In this document: piece after piece, positions 45,911 through 60,659 of the stretch
Position numbering within the stretch: the stretch's first letter is position 1
How the letters are laid out: each line of letters begins with the position of its first letter
DNA from: Pipra filicauda
Taxonomy: Eukaryota; Chordata; Aves; Passeriformes; Pipridae
Assembly: GCF_003945595.2 (NCBI RefSeq)
Contig: NW_024104523.1
Span: 496,001 to 560,000 of the forward strand
Length of the DNA: 64,000 nucleotides
Direction: 5' to 3'
Notes under the pieces: model-generated
What the model was told of the DNA's origin: nothing
The model's input: only the letters and a program-made list of their open reading frames with translations
Database searches by the model: none
Translations under genes and position numbers: made by a program

Positions 45911-48900
45911 GCAGCCTTTGAGTCATGCAAAAAACTTAGTTTTTTTCGGCTGGTGGAATATTTTTGCACAGGCATGAAACGGTTTTGCTGTCGGCAGTCA
46001 GGGGCACGATCCTTTTGCCCCTCGGCAGAGGCGCAGCACGCACCAAAATATGTGGTGTGAGGAAGCCTGGGAGCAAAGAGCAAGAGCACGGACATAGTAT
46101 AAAGCAGGAGAGACTGGGAGAGTTCAGTGTTTGACAAGGCAGGCACAGAATTACAGGATCGTAATTCCTTCAAGGATATATTTTATTTTTTCCCCCTGGT
46201 AACTGGGTTCACTCCCATGGTTTTTGACATCACCAGAATGACTTGATGGGATTATAGGTGTTTATTCCTGGTTGCAAGTTGTTTATGATACATTTAATCG
46301 TTTTTGAAACCCATATTAAGTAGCCCTGAGGGAGCTGTGTTCCTGCTGGGCCTCTGTTGCATAATGAAGTACATCACGAATATTTACCAAGTGTCACAGT
46401 ATTCCAGACTTGGGCCTCTGTTTCTGGGGAAGATGAATCACTGCACTGCTGGTTCCCCACCCTACTCGCCTTCCCTGAAGGAGGCTTGGATTTTGGGGTG
46501 GATTATGGAGATTTGAAGTGAGAATCATTGCAGTCCGTCTGGAGGAGCTGTTGTCCAAGGCTCTGATGTGACTTTCTGTTTGAACTGTCCTTGCAGCTTT
46601 ATGCACAGGGCACAGAAAGGTTTCAACTTGTGCTTGGGTAGTGGAGCAGGTTTTTGATCTGGTTCCCCCAAGAAAAACCTGTTCTGTGGTCGCCACACAT
46701 GGGAAATATCTTCAGAACCCACTGACTGCTCTGATGGGAGAGCAGACAGCTCGAAGTGGCAGTGAAATCCCAGCGAGTTTTGTGGCAGTTTGGTGGGGTG
46801 TGGAGAAGGATGGTAGCAGTGCCTCCTCCTGAGGGGGAGATGCAGGATAAATTCAACTTCTTGCTGGCCACTGGAGAGTCTCCACAGAGGCTGTGTTGTA
46901 CACTGTCAGTGGCAGCTCACACATGTAGACACAGGTGCCACCAGCCCTGTGGCACAGGCACGGAGGGATTTGTCCTTTGTCTGTGACTGCAGCAGTCCTA
47001 CAGCCAGGGGGGCAAGGGTCCCCCAGGGCAATCCTGCAGTTCTTGCTCCTACATTGCTGGCCCTGCTCACCTCTATCATTCCTGCACTGACCTGTAAATG
47101 TGTGGTATGTACCCGACCTGTTCTTTCCTTTCCTACACTCTTTCTGCTGGACCTGGCTGGTCTCCGCTGTGTAGCCCTGGAAGATGCTGCGAGGTGGGAA
47201 TGGGAGCTCAGCAGAGCTATGCTGTGTGTCTGCTGGGACTGTGGAGGCATAACTGAACTTAAAGAGAAGATTCTTTCAAATGAGAACATCTGGAGGACGC
47301 TGGTTGGGAAGGGAGCAGTGGTGCCAAAGCTGAGGGCCACCTCCAGCAGTGGAAAGCCTGGCATCTGCAAAGATGAGTCTGCGAAGGCCAAGAGGGAAGA
47401 GAGGCCTGATGAGCAAGCCAGAGAGCATCTATTTCAGCTTACATTGCTTTCTGGGCTCCTCTCTCACCTCCAGAGTCTGAGAAAAGGCTATGCCAGTGTT
47501 TAAAGCACTATACCAGACAGTCTGGATTTCATACGTGCCCATATGAAGTGAACATTTGCCTTGGGGTGGCAGCCCAGGACATCCTGGTGCCTTGTGTTCC
47601 TGGAAGGAAAGGTTAGAAGAGAGGTAAAGGGAGCCAGCTGTGCTCTTAACAATTCACTACATCCTATTGCTGCAACCAGTTCATATTCCACCCAAATTTT
47701 CCCCCATTCTGGCTAGAGAAATTTTCCTATAGGAGAAACTCAGCCAGTCAGCGAGACCGCTGGGCAGGGCAAACATCCAAAGAGACGCTCAGGATCTGGC
47801 TGGGACCCTCTCCACTTCTTGATGAGCTGCTCAGGCAGCAAAACTGCCTTTGCACTGAGGGCTGGAACTCATCAGGAGCCTGGGGACACTGCTTCCTGCT
47901 TGGAAGCCACCAGTGGATGAACTTCTCCTGCGGCCTCCTTGACCAAAGAAAAATCAAAGTTATCTGTGGTCCTGCACGACTGGGGCAAGATGCAATTGCC
48001 AGCAGCAGCTGCTGAGGGGGCAGACTTGGAAAAGGACGATGGCATCCAGCTCTGAAGGGGTCGGCAGTTGCAGAGACACTGGGATCAAAGCAGGGTGCCT
48101 GGTGGTGATGGAGCAGAGTGGGTGGCTTCAGAAGGCAGCATCCAAGTAGCTTCCAGCCCTCTCTTGTAGCCAGTGTAGGTGCTGGACAGGTCAAAGTTGG
48201 GTAGGTTTTGAACCCATGGGGATCTTTAGTAGACTAAAGTTTAGTTTGCTCTTGGTTTTATTGTGTTTGTGGCTGCTGAATGAGCGGTGGGTGAGCTGGG
48301 CTGAGCTGCAGCCATGTGTCAGTGAGGCTGTGAAGATCTGCTCAGTGCTTCTGGAAATCATCCTCTTTTTTTGGAAGTGTCACTAATACGACCCACATTT
48401 GAAAGAAAAAAAAAAGCAGCTTTCAAAGAGCCGTCACTTCTCTGTGTCAGCTCAGCAGAGCCGGGGCTCTGCGGGGATGGATTGGACTTTAAAAGGGAAA
48501 AGTGCCTGAGCCGTAACAGTGAAAACAGACTGTTAATGCTCTGGCCTGGTGCTGCAAAGGGCTGCCCTTGCTGGTGGCTCTGCAGGCGGCTCCTGTCCCC
48601 ATGAAGTCTGGGCTGGTTTCCCATAAAGCTTTACACTGCTCTCCCTACCTTGTGGCCTGAAATGCTGGTAGCACTTCATGCCAGTTGTCCTTCCTTGTCC
48701 TGTGCAGCATCACATTTACAGAGCAGAGGTTTGGGAATCCAGCACCGATTGGGGTGGATGACTCTAATGCTGATGGTACTTGAGAAAGCTGGTGACCAGT
48801 CTGTGTCTCTTTCCTGAGCGTGTTTGTCTCTGGATACGAGCTGGTAGCGCTGCCTGTCCCGTCTTGAGTGCTTGAGGTTGTCAGAGCAAATGTACCGGTG

Positions 48901-50094
48901 ATCTTGCAGTGAGGGAGAGAAAAAAGCTTTCAAGACCAGTCCAGGCCCAAGCCCTGCATCCTGCTGCCAGCATTCTGAATGTTGATGGCAGTCTGTCTGT
49001 TCCTCTCCAGGGATCAGGGATGGGGAGCTGAGGTGGCGGTGGAAACACAGGTCTGGATGTTATGCACACACACAAGGCAGCTGAGGAGGGTGTTTGTTCT
49101 GTGTGCTCCCCAGGCAGGGAGGGCCACTCTGCTTCAGGGGAACTGCAGGGCAATTTGTAGGGCGCAGCGTGTGGATGTTGGGAGCACCCTACTCAGAAAA
49201 GGCTTGCACCCAAAATCTCAGTTGAGACGGTCAGGCTTTTTTTCCTCCAAACATCAGTTGAGATGGCCCAGTCTGAGGACCTGGCCTGTCTTTTACTGCT
49301 CCAAAATGCCTTTGTGCCTTGGCTGCAGTCTTAAAGTCTTTTTTCTACATACTCACTGCCATGACTTGACCAAGTTCACCTCACCATGCCTCAGTTTTCC
49401 TACTGGGTACGATCCTGGCCTCTAATTAGGAGCTTTGGAGTTTCCGGAGTATATGTGTTATGTTAGAGCTTGGCTTAAACAGTGATTTGGAAAGATTGTC
49501 CTCCCTCTGCATCACCCCCAGTAAATTACTATTTCATCTGCTTCTGCCTCTGGAATTGACCACTTTCCATGTTAGTTAACTGGAAGAGATGCCCTTCCAT
49601 GAACTGGAGCAACTTCCAGCAGGTTTGTTGCTGCAGGGAGCCCAGCTGATATTCAGATGCACCTAAGTGCATGCCATGCCCTTGGGGAGGGTTGTGTTTG
49701 CTGTGTGAACCCATCCATGGGGTGAAACAGTTTTCAGTGGCAGATTTTTGCATGGGGACTTGAACCTCCTGAACATCTTGAGGTGCCTGGGCTCTCCACA
49801 AGCCCAAAGGATACAAAGAGCAGCACGTGCTGGTCAGCTGGAAGGTCCCTGGAGCGTTTGGCAGCAGGCAGTGAAATTCCCAATGACTGGTTGGGACAGT
49901 CACACTCTTTTTCTTGGCTATAGCTTGGTCTTGAAGGTTTGGCCAAAAAGATTGTTACTTGCAGTTTGTTTCATTTGGAAAACTTCTGATACGTGTCATG
50001 GAAACTCAGAGAACTGCTCAGGAATAAGTGCTTGCGGCACATTGCTCGTTTGTGATTTGTTTTTCATTGTTTTTCCTTAAAAAAATTTGAAAAC

Positions 50095-50345
50095 TCAGCT
50101 AATCAGTAAAAAGAAACAATCACCTGTGATTTAGGAGAGAGATCTCTCATTGTAAATAATAAATTAGTGTCAGGAGACCGGGCAGACAGAATGGTTGATG
50201 AATATCCTGCAGGCTGAAAGTTGTTTATCGAGCCTGTTTGAAGACTTATGACTAACAAGCTCATTTACAGAGTTTGGAGTCTGTTCATGAACCGTTCTCC
50301 AGCTGGGAGGATGTGGGAATCATCAGAAAATGCATTCACAAGTTA
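50095..50345. promoter_or_regulatory. Candidate regulatory block in PRRX1 intron 1
   Basis: Contains GAGAGATCTCTC, a perfect 12-bp palindrome (about 50138-50149), then GTAAATAATAAATTAG, AATGGTTGATGAATATCC and TTGTTTATCGAG (a forkhead-like TGTTTA). No repeat or frame is seen. Regulatory function is inferred from composition only. Confidence 0.25.
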
Positions 50346-51874
50346 CTCGATCATTTAAAAAAACGATCAAACAAACAAAGGCTGGTTTTTGGAAGGGAAC
50401 TGTAAATTCCTCTTCCCCCCCACTGGGTTTTCTGAGGCATTCCCGTTAGGAAAATGCAGGGCCCGGAGAAGAATGAAGAACCCCACGTCGCTTGCTAATG
50501 ACCTATTTTGGTGCTAACCCTTCTGCTCAATGCCCTGCCACCAGCCAAGCCCTCCAGCTGTGGCAGAGCTGGTCCCTCAGGGGACAGCACTGTGAGGATC
50601 GTGGGGGCCTGGTGGGATGGATCCATCTCGTCTCCACTGGTGATTCCCAGTGGGGAAATTTGGCTTACTGGGGGAAGGGCTGCTCTCGCTCCTCTGATGA
50701 GGTGACAGAGATTTCCCCCACGTCACGTTGCAGTGTTTTTCCACACAGTGCCCTGTAAAGGAGGGCGGCACGGGATCTGCTGCTGTCAAGTGCCAAGGGG
50801 GATGAATTCAGAGAAAGGAGCCTACACTGGAGTGCTGTGGCTCCATGCCTTTTGCAAATCTGCTTGCCTGGCCTGGGATCAAGTCTCCTGCCCAATGCAA
50901 AACTGCATCAAAGAAAGTCCAGAGAAAAAAAGCAGTAAGGAGAGCTCCAGCTCCAGTTCAGGAGGACAGAAGAGGTGCTAATAGGTGCTCAGGCTCAAAT
51001 ATGAACTGATCTCCAAGCCCACCTACTTGCTGTTGCTGCAAGGGAGATGTAAGTGAGGCAGTAGGGAAATCCTCCCAGGTCTAGAAAGTATAGGGAAACC
51101 TTGGAAGGGATTGGTGTGAGAATTTGTTGAGACCCCAAGCACAAATCTGATGGAGATAAACATGTGAAGGAATAAACAGCGCAGAGTTCATCCTGCCTTG
51201 GAAATGGTGGTCTTCCCCCAAGTTTCAGTGGTAGTGTGACTTTAGTGGGAGTGTGCCTGTTTGTTTAACCCTGACTTTCATCTGTCCTGGCCAGCACAGT
51301 GGTGCTGCCTCCAATTTTCCCCCACGTTCCAGGCGAGTTGCTGTGTTTTGTTCAGCTGGGGTGCCTGTGGGGTAAGAGAGACCTGTTCAGCTGAGGGAAA
51401 GCACATGGATGGGTAAGGGATGTGATTAGCAGGAAAACTGCCCCAGAAAGCTGCCCTTCATCAATCTAGGCAGGTTCATGTCAGCCTTTGAGGGTGCTGT
51501 GTCTATCCCCTGGCCAGAGACAACCTGTGTCTGGAGGTTACAGCAAGGAAGTGAAGGGGATGCCTTGTTCTCAGAGGGTTGAATTCGGCTGGGTGGCAAA
51601 TCCTGGTTTTCTTTCTGGCAGCGGTTGCCAGGCTCCCCATTCCCTCAGCTTCTCTTGCTACACCCATGGCACTGCTCTCCAGGAATCCTCAGAAGGACTT
51701 TGCTCTCTGCTGTGCTTCCCTGGTCTCCGCTCCAAGTGGGAGCACTTTTGATTTGGTGATGTATCGCTGTCCCTCTCAGGCCGTGCAATGGCGAGAGTTG
51801 TTCCAGGCACTCGTGATGATGGATTTGAATCCCTGTTTCCGTGACTCTCCAGAAAGAAATCGTTTTCTTTCCCT

Positions 51875-51886
51875 CCCCCCCCCCCC
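51875..51886. repeat. Poly(C) run, 12 C
   Basis: A C homopolymer between pyrimidine-rich flanks. Such runs are prone to sequencing length error. Confidence 0.8.
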
Positions 51887-54800
51887 TTTAATCCATCAGA
51901 GAAAAGTAAGAATGGGAGCCAGTGGCTGGGAGCAAAAGCCAGACATGCATTCAAAGGAGGTAGAAAACATGCATTTTTAAACTGTGAGATGCTGTGTAAT
52001 CTCTAGAAATAACTCTGAAGGAGAGTGTTGGCTTCTCCATCCATGAATGTCTGGAAGCCCTTTTGGAAAAGCTGCTTTTGTCAGAATTAAACTGAATTAT
52101 TGGTCTCCCTAGTGGGGTAACTGGGTGAAATGCTATGGCTGGGTCTCACGCAGAAACCAGCAAACTGAAGGGCTCAGCTCTGGGTCTGGGACGGATGGAT
52201 ATGCTGCAGCATTCCTGAGCAATCCAATGTCAGGGATATTCCTGCCAGGAAGTTGGATCACAGGACCAGATGGAGGACACAGATCCACTTGGTGTGAGTC
52301 TGTTTACAGGTTTAAACCAAAACATAGCAAGAAACACAAAAGGAAAGCAATGTCCTCATCTCTGATCATAACTCAGGCCTGTATGTGAACCAGCTGCCAC
52401 ACATTTATAGGACAATCCCCTTTTTCAAATCCCACTGTTAGGAATAGGAGAGACGGGGAAGCCTCCGCAGAGCTGTGAAGGACAGACATCAGACATGGAA
52501 ATAGCCCAACCTTCTCTTGTGTTTCAGGACTTCTTATGAGTTTACTGTAGCTCTGAAGGAAACAGGCTGTTATGTGAGACTTCTGATATTGCTGGCCAGG
52601 TTGAGAGTCTGTGTGAATGGTATCTCCTGTAGTCACAACCCTGTTGGCTTTGGGTAAAATGAGGAAAACAGGGAAAGCTGCAAATCTAATCAGTGGTGGG
52701 GAGGGTGGTAAACATGCTCAGCACCCTCGTGGGACAGAGCGTCTCTGAATCGGACGGGTGAGCTCCCTGGGAAGGTCAGAGGTTTGCAGGATTGGGATGA
52801 TCAGAGCTGTCATTCATCTGCTTGTGTCTGCACTCCAGTGCACATTCAATTGTTGCCAGCCAGGGAAGAGCCTGCAAAACTAGCGATGTCCAAAGAGCCA
52901 GAGAAGGGCAGCTCCCCCGGGAATGTTCATAGCACGAAACCCGGTGGCTGATCCTCTTCTCCACCACTGAGCCCAGGGGGATGGGACCCTTCCTCCACCC
53001 CACCAGGATGGTCATTTTCCAGCACCAATGCTCAGCATTCGTGGCAGTGTGATCATGGATGTTGGCCACGGAGTATGGAGTTGCGGAAGCTTCCGGATTT
53101 GCTCCTAGAAGGTACATTGAGTAAAAAAATGTGCTGAGAAATGGTTTGGCAAACAGTTTGGTTTGGAGGAATTATGCTTTCCTTCAGTATGTTTAATAAT
53201 GGGGATGTGGGGAAAAGATCAAAATAATCAAACTCCTTCTAAGACTCAGTCCAGGTGTGAAAAATCGTGTCTCTGAATTTGTCCCAGATTGACTCCAGGC
53301 ATGATTCAAGCTTCTGAAAAAATCCTGGTGCCTCCATGAGTACGTTAAAGCTCCACCAGGCAGAGCTGTGGCCGTGGCTCTGAGGTGTTTGGTGTCACTG
53401 TGCAGTGCTCAGGTACATCTTGTTCACAGCTGAGATGGGAACTGGGGGAGTCCTGTCTGTGCCGCAGAGAACATCCCTCGAGACCACCATCATCTTTGCC
53501 AAGGTCCTGAAAACATGGCTATCCACTGTGGCTGTCAGGAGGTACCACAGGGTGGGAATAGGGTCATTCTAAACTGGCCATGACGTGGCTGGATTTTGCT
53601 GCAGGGTGTGCACTGGCTGTTAATCCTATTTTAGGGCAGCCTCTTTGTAAAGAGAAAAATCCTTGCACACCCAGTGTGCAAGAGAGAGGCAGGTACCTCC
53701 TGGGGGAAATGGCCACCCTGACTCGAGCTGGTCCTGTCACTTGTTTGGAGAGAGTTGAGAGGATGCTCAGCCTGCTGGTGTCACGGGTGTTGTCTTTAGT
53801 GTAGAGCAGAAGCTGCTGGGGAGGGAGTGCTGGTCTTTCCTTCAACCATGTCAATGGTCACAACAGCCAAAGACGGGGACCTTCCTACCTAAAAAAGGCA
53901 CTTCTCGAGTGAATTGCTTCTACATCAAGAAGTGCAGGTTCTGTTCAAATGCAGCAGGCAGGGAACTTCTCTTGGTTCCAGCTGGACAGGGGAAACCTCC
54001 TCCGAATTAAAGCAATTATGGAGAAAGCAGATGCTTTGGGTAAATACTTTCTGGTTTTTATTTAAAAGTAGCATCTATGTTGGAGGGGGGGGAAGAAGTG
54101 ATTTTATAAGCCTCAAAAAGGAAAGAAATCGCTTAATTTGACATTCCTTTTTTTTTTCTTCCGTGAATTTGTTTGGTAAAACTTTTAGCAGTCTCGGTAG
54201 AGGTCAGCTCCAAACAGGCGTTAAAAATAGAGGGACAAAAGCCCTCAGTTGCTGTCAGTGTCCGGTGCCCAGTCCTGTTCGGAGGGTGATACTGCGGGAA
54301 GATTTGGGGAGGTACCGAGGGGCTTTTCTGTTATTCTGGTGCCATCTACTGGTCCGAGCCCACAGGAAGGTCTGTGACAGCGGGAAACAGCAGCAAAACA
54401 CGGGCGGACGGTGTGGTGTGGCCGGGGTCCCACAGAGCGTGGGCTCTGTGCCTTCTCTGCACAGGGCACACGGATGCAGTTGGTGCTGCCGCTCCCCGTT
54501 GTCTCTGTTGCTGCTTCATCCGGGTTTAGTAGTTAAAGAGACCAAAATGTGGGGCTTGGTCTGCTCAGTCGCAGTTCTGGCCTCACTGGGGAAGGTGAGG
54601 GGGTGTGATGTGAAGGTGGCAGCTGTCGGCAATGATGCTCCTGATGCTGTGCCCCGCCAGGGATGTCCGTGGAGCAATCCAAGTTGAGCTCTGCTGGGAT
54701 GTTCCTTCCAGCAATGTCCTGCTTTGGGTTCTGAGGGGTTTTGTAAAAGCTTGGTCTCGCTCAGCTGCTTGGTCTTTTGCTGCTGGCATTAGTAATCCTC

Positions 54801-57800
54801 TCTTCTTTTAGTGAGCCATCAAATTTTCAAGAAAATTTTAAAAGCTGAACTATCTTCACAGTTCCTGTTCAAATCCTCAAAGTGTGGTTGAAATTGGCCA
54901 ACTACTCAAAGAGAGAGATCAGAGGCAAAGAGCATGTTGCATTGTAAGCGTTTTCTCTGGAAAGCCAGTTGAAAACAGCTGGGAAAGCTGGGCTGCCCTT
55001 CTGGAAGGCACCTGCAAGGGATTTGGTGCCCAGAGCAGCCCGTTTGAGGACACAGTCTCCTCTCCAGATGCACAGCTACTGCTGGAGGCTGATGTGAGCT
55101 CTGCCCCATGGTTCCTCCTCCTCTCTCTCCTGCCACACATTCCATGTTGGCTTTGCTCTCCCGGTGGCTGGGCCAGCCCCGTGTGGCACATCCCTGAGGA
55201 GAGGATGTCCTCTCTGTTGTGGCTGCTTCAAAGGGCCAGGGCCATCCTCGACTTGCTTCGCTCCAGTGTGGCAAGTCGTGCTTTGAGCAAGACACAGCCT
55301 GCCTTGAACTCAGCCAGCACAGGGAGCCGGGAGGAGGGAAAACCAGGAGAGGGGAAGAGATCTTTGATGGGGTTTTCTGACAACCTTTCCCACTTTTTTT
55401 ATTTTACAGTTTAAAGCAAACCCTCAGCAGGAGACCTGATGGCTCAGTAGCAGGATCTGTGCCATGCAAACATATTCTCTGCTCTAGCAAACACAGGAGG
55501 TGTTACCCGTTTGCTTACTACCGGTAGTAACTTTTTCAAGAGCTTGGTTTTCAAGCCTTGACACTTCTCAGGATTATTTTCTCCAGTGATTTGAGAGAAA
55601 TCAAAGCCCTTTCTGTGTGAAAAGTAGAAGCCATGGGGAGTTTTTGGACACAGGCTGTAGGTGAAGGCAGGAGAGGCTGATGCTCGGGTACTGGGGACTG
55701 CCAGATGGGAGAGGATGACCCAGAGCCGCCTGGGCAGTTGCAGGGATTTGGTGCTGTTTTGGGGCAGCCTGGCCTGTTTCAGCCAGTGCTGGTGGAATTA
55801 CAGGATAGATGTGTGTTCAGGTGGATGTGGGCACCCTTCTCTCTGGACATGGCTCTGGGTGAGTGCAGCAGCAGGTCTCCCAAGGCAGGCAGTGAGGATG
55901 GAACTCTTGAGTTTGGCCATAGGCTGGCAGGTAATCAGGAAAGGATACAATGTGTGCCCAGGACTGAGAATTTTACTATTTTATAAGCTCTGTGCCCAGG
56001 TAACAGATTCAATTAAACTGCCAAAGCAACTGCAAAACAAACATCTGAGCAACAGAAGGGGTTTATGAGAGAAACCCACATGTTGTGTCACAGCCTGGGC
56101 TCAGCAAGCAAGAGGACTTGAAATCATCTATATGTAAATGATAATCCTTGGGAGCACTTTTGCTCCCCTGTTCATATGAGGCAGGACCAGATTCCTGTTA
56201 TCCACAATGAAATGCAATATTTGTTTTAGTAACTCGTCCATCCTTCATTGGGGATGAGTTCTCCAGCTTGAAAGGGGTTTTTCATCTCCGTTTCCTGCAA
56301 TCCTTCTAATGCTGGGAACTGATTTGGTCGAAATGTTACTTGGGTTTAATTTATGTGGAGACTTGGGTTTTTCTTCCTATTGCTTTTGATTCAGGAAAGT
56401 ATCTTTATTCACCAGGGGCACTTAAACTATCTGCTGAGTAAAAGCAGTGTCTAAGCTGGGAGTGGTCCCTGCATCCGCTGTGAGTTCAGCAGGCGCTGGT
56501 TCAGGAATGAGCCCATGGCAGCAGATGACATGCGGTTTGATACACTCCTTCCCGTCAGATGTTGGGAAATAAAACATGATTCCGGTACAATCATTTGACA
56601 ATGTTGGCTCCGTCTCCCTCTGAGCCTCTGTGTAAGGAGAGTAAATTTAAAGGGCCGTATTTTCCCTGACAGACAGCTAGGAGAGGACTCCAGGGCCTGC
56701 CTTCCAGGCTCTGCCCTATCAAACATGCTGTCTGACCCCTGCAGTTGCCTCAAGTTGGGCATTTCAGCCTGTAATTAGTTATCTGACTGCAAGTGGCTTG
56801 AGCATCAAAGCACTCTGCAGGTGAGTTTAGCTGTCACTATTCAGCTTTTAAATTGGGATGACGGGCCAATTACAGACCATTACCACCAGCTTTTGCCTGG
56901 CTCCCTAACAGAGGGCCCAGAGAATGTCACTTACTGCCTGAATGTGCTGTGCCAGTATAGCAGGACCAAAGTCCAGTTTCACTATTGCTGTGACTCATTG
57001 AAGGACTGTGGCTCTCCATTTCTTAATTTATTTATTTTTTTTTTCTATTTTTATTTTGAACTTCAGATTCTGGGGTTGTGTTAAAATCTGGGATTAAAAA
57101 AGACACCACATATCTGGCAGCGTGTATAAGGCAGAAGGATGAGACCCGTCCGGCTTTGAGGTTTAAAAAGAAGCAGAGGGTGCACTGAGGGAAGGCCCAG
57201 CGTGTCTGGAGCCTGTCTCAGTGCTGTTTTCTTAAGGAGACAACTGTGTGATTCTCAGAGGATCAAACTTATAGTCCATGAACGTTTGGGTTGGTTCCAT
57301 TCTGTCTGCTCTGGCTGTGCGTGAGCAGTGCTGGGGTCACAGCCACAGCAAAGCTGTCCCACCTCCCCAGCCCAGTAAAGACTCTCAGACACACCTAATT
57401 TCAAGCCAGGTGACAATTCCTGGGCTTGCAGGAGCAGGAGTTAAAGACTGCAGACACCGTCCAGAGGCTCTGGGTTTTACAAAGTGTGTGGCTCACATGG
57501 GCAGGCTGCCGGCCGCGGGCTGAGCTGGCTGCAAAGAGTCTCCTTTTCCCCCTTTATTTTTTGTTCTTGCTGCACAGGTCTTCTGAATAGTTAAATATCC
57601 ATCTAGGTAAACAGAGGATCTCTGCCCAGTAACCCCCTGTTTGTGTAGGTCTGCTGCAGCTGTGTGCCCCTGACTCGGGCTGGGGAAGGAAACAGTAAAG
57701 TTTCCCAGCAGAGGGACGGGAGCATTTTACAGCTCACCGAGGGCTCTGGGTTTGCAGCAGGAACACATAGCTCAGGCTGACCTCTCTGGAGCCACCTCCG

Positions 57801-60659
57801 AGAGCCGAGGTGATTGTTTCTGGACTGAGAATCCCTGTCGCTTTTTCCAGGTTAACTCAAGATAATGCTGGCCCAGCTGAGGGACGGCCTTTCCCTTCCC
57901 CACGTGCATACGGTCTCCGCAGAGCACTCCTGTGTTCATCCTGAGCAAACACCAGGAGGGGTTTTTGACTCTGAGGTTTCCTTTCCTGCAAAGCCAGAGG
58001 GGAAAAATGTTTGAGGGCCTGGGGAGTTTGGTGACAGAGTTCTTTCTTCCTCTGGGGAGGTGGGAATAATCCTGCGGGACAGGGACAGTGAGGCTGTCTC
58101 TTTTCCTGGCATGCAGCTGAGCTGTGCAGGATCAGGATGTAATGGAGCTCCCAAACCTCCACATGGGAAGCAGAGCCAGGTAACTCACTCTCCATGCTTG
58201 ACCTTAGTCTGTCCCAGCTGACTATCCAACCTGGAGGAACGGGATGCTTTCCTCATATTCCTCCTTAGCAGTAATGAGCTGTAGGGCTAACGAGCTCGGG
58301 GTATCTTGCTCAGGTGGAGCAATGTGCTGCTGTGTGGCCAGAAGGTTCTTTGCAGCCTGGTTAGAGCCAGCACAAGCCTGGCTCAGCAAAGCCTCTGCAG
58401 AAATCAGCTTGCTTTGTCCCAAGCCCTGTGGCTGAACTTGGCAGGCACGTGAGCTGGAGAGCTGGGGAGAGGGATGTCACCAGTCCTAAAGCAAGCAGCA
58501 GCCTCCTGAGAAGGGGCAGGAAGCACTGAATTCCCAATCCCCCTGCTGAACTGGCAGCTTGTGCTGAGCATTGTAGCTGAGCGCGTTTGCAGCGTTTTAT
58601 GGGGCATAATCTGTTGTCATCGAAGCCGATGGCAAATTCCGTACTTTCTGCAGCTGACGCTAAATAGGTCTTTTGAAGGTTGTAATTTCTCGCTTAACCA
58701 GTGCCAGTTGCGAATACTTTGTGCTAAGGAATAACCCCTTAGTGCCAAATAAAATACAGGGGAAGTCTGTGGCATGTTTTTCAGCGTATTGTTAGTTACA
58801 GCCCTCCTGACAGAGCACATTCTATGCTGAAGATAAATGCTTGGGAGTCTCTTGCCAATTTATGTCCGAAAGGGCTTTTCTTGGATGTCCTCCTCTCAGT
58901 GGAAAATGCTTTTCTGTTTTTCCAGCAAACATTTAATGAGCTGTGCTTTAAAGAAAAAGAGGGCCTGTTTCAGGACCAGACTGTTCTGGTTTAGTTCTCT
59001 CCAAGCTGGTTTGGGGTTCAGAGCACTGGTCTCTGTTACACCACGTTGCATGGCAGTGGTCATTGCATAGCAATTTGCATGATCCAGGACCTGCATGGAG
59101 GATGTTTCAGTTCACCCAACACCACTCTGTAGCATCCCTCACTGTGTGGACGTGTGTTTGCAGCTGACCCATCCTGGAAAATCCAGGCTCTGTCCAGGCT
59201 GCAGGTACAGTTTTTGTCACATTAGGACACTGGATTCCCATGCTGGGATCTCGGTCTTCCCGTCTGAATTCAATTTTTGTGACTGCATGGGAGCCTGGAG
59301 AGCTGGTGTTGAGTGAGCTGGCATGTGGGGCTGGTTGGAGGATGTGTCCACAGGGATGCAGGCTGGGGGTGGCCCGTGGCCAGGAGCTTTGTGTCTGGTT
59401 GCTCACAGCTGCTCACCAGTCCCAGTTCAGCGTGTCCAGCACCTGGCTGGGACCTGGGACTGGCAGGAGAGGGGGTTCAGCCTGAGCCATGCTGTCCATC
59501 CCTGGTACCTCTTTCTGGGGGATGTATGAAAAGCTGCATGAGGAGGAAGGAAGCCACCTCTGACAGGTGACACCTCTGCACACTTACCCCTGTGACCAGA
59601 GAGATTGGCAGGGATTTCCTAGGTGAATGTGAGGGCTCTCGAGGTTTCTGTGAGCGGCCAGAAGCAGCTGAGCTTTCTTTCCTAGGGAGGAGGTGATTTC
59701 AGAAGTCCCCTTGAGGGATGCTATTGGTGAAGCAGAGAGGAAGCCCATCCCATTCCTGCTTCTTTCTAAATCAACCCAGACATTCAGGGCCTGAGATGAG
59801 AGTTCAGTCAGTGAGGTTGAGAGTGATCTGGGGCCCTGTGATCTGTGCCCTGTTAGCCCAGGCAAGGCTAGGAAATGGGGTCTGCAGTGCTCACAAATAC
59901 ACCAGCTGCCGTTTGTAACCGAAATGAAGTAGCTGCTATGTACCTTTATACCATACACTGAAAGTGTTTTAATTACTTGCTGTTAATTTATTTTCTGTGC
60001 TGTGAAAGTCAGCAGCATGAATGATGGGATTGTAATGCCAGTGCATCTCACTTGTGATTTATCCTGAAGTGATTTGCTTTTTGTCTGCCAGATGTGTTAT
60101 GAACAAAGAGAGTGGCAGAGCACATCCTCCCAGAGTGGGATGTCTAAACAGATGGGTGAGGCAAAGCAAGGAAGGAAATGAAGGCACAGAGGAGCAGGCT
60201 GTCTTGCCCACAGTCTTTTAGCAAGCCGGAGCCAGGGAGTTTCCCAGGCTGCCAAATCCTGCCCTGCCTGCCATTCCCAGCTTTGATTTTTTGCTGGCTT
60301 TGTTGTCATCTCCTCAAGTAATCAAGCTGGGAAAGTGGTGAGGGCTTCAGAGATGTGAGTCTGGCAGAGAACTGATGAAGTTGTGTCATCAGTCCACCTT
60401 TACCCCAGGGCCAGGTGGAATTTACACATGCTGTTCAACCTACCTTAGCAGTGACACAAGTTCCTCTAACTTGTCTTAAGGATCTCTGATGATGGGGAAA
60501 TCTGTATAACACACATTAATCAGCCCTGCAATCTTGAATCTGTTGGAAGGTCATTTACTTATTTCAGGAGGGCTTTGATCTGCACGTGCATACTGTATTG
60601 AATGTGGCCCTGAGGCTAGGCATGTTCTCTCTAAATGTTCTCAAACATTGTATTTCTAG

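Noticed and set aside
46949..47503. 184-codon + frame in PRRX1 intron 1
   Set aside because: No domain, no splice sites and no repeat family were recognised. The length is expected by chance over 64 kb in six frames.
54884..55414. 176-codon + frame in PRRX1 intron 1
   Set aside because: No recognisable domain and no transcript context. Leu/Ser-rich composition is consistent with a random frame.
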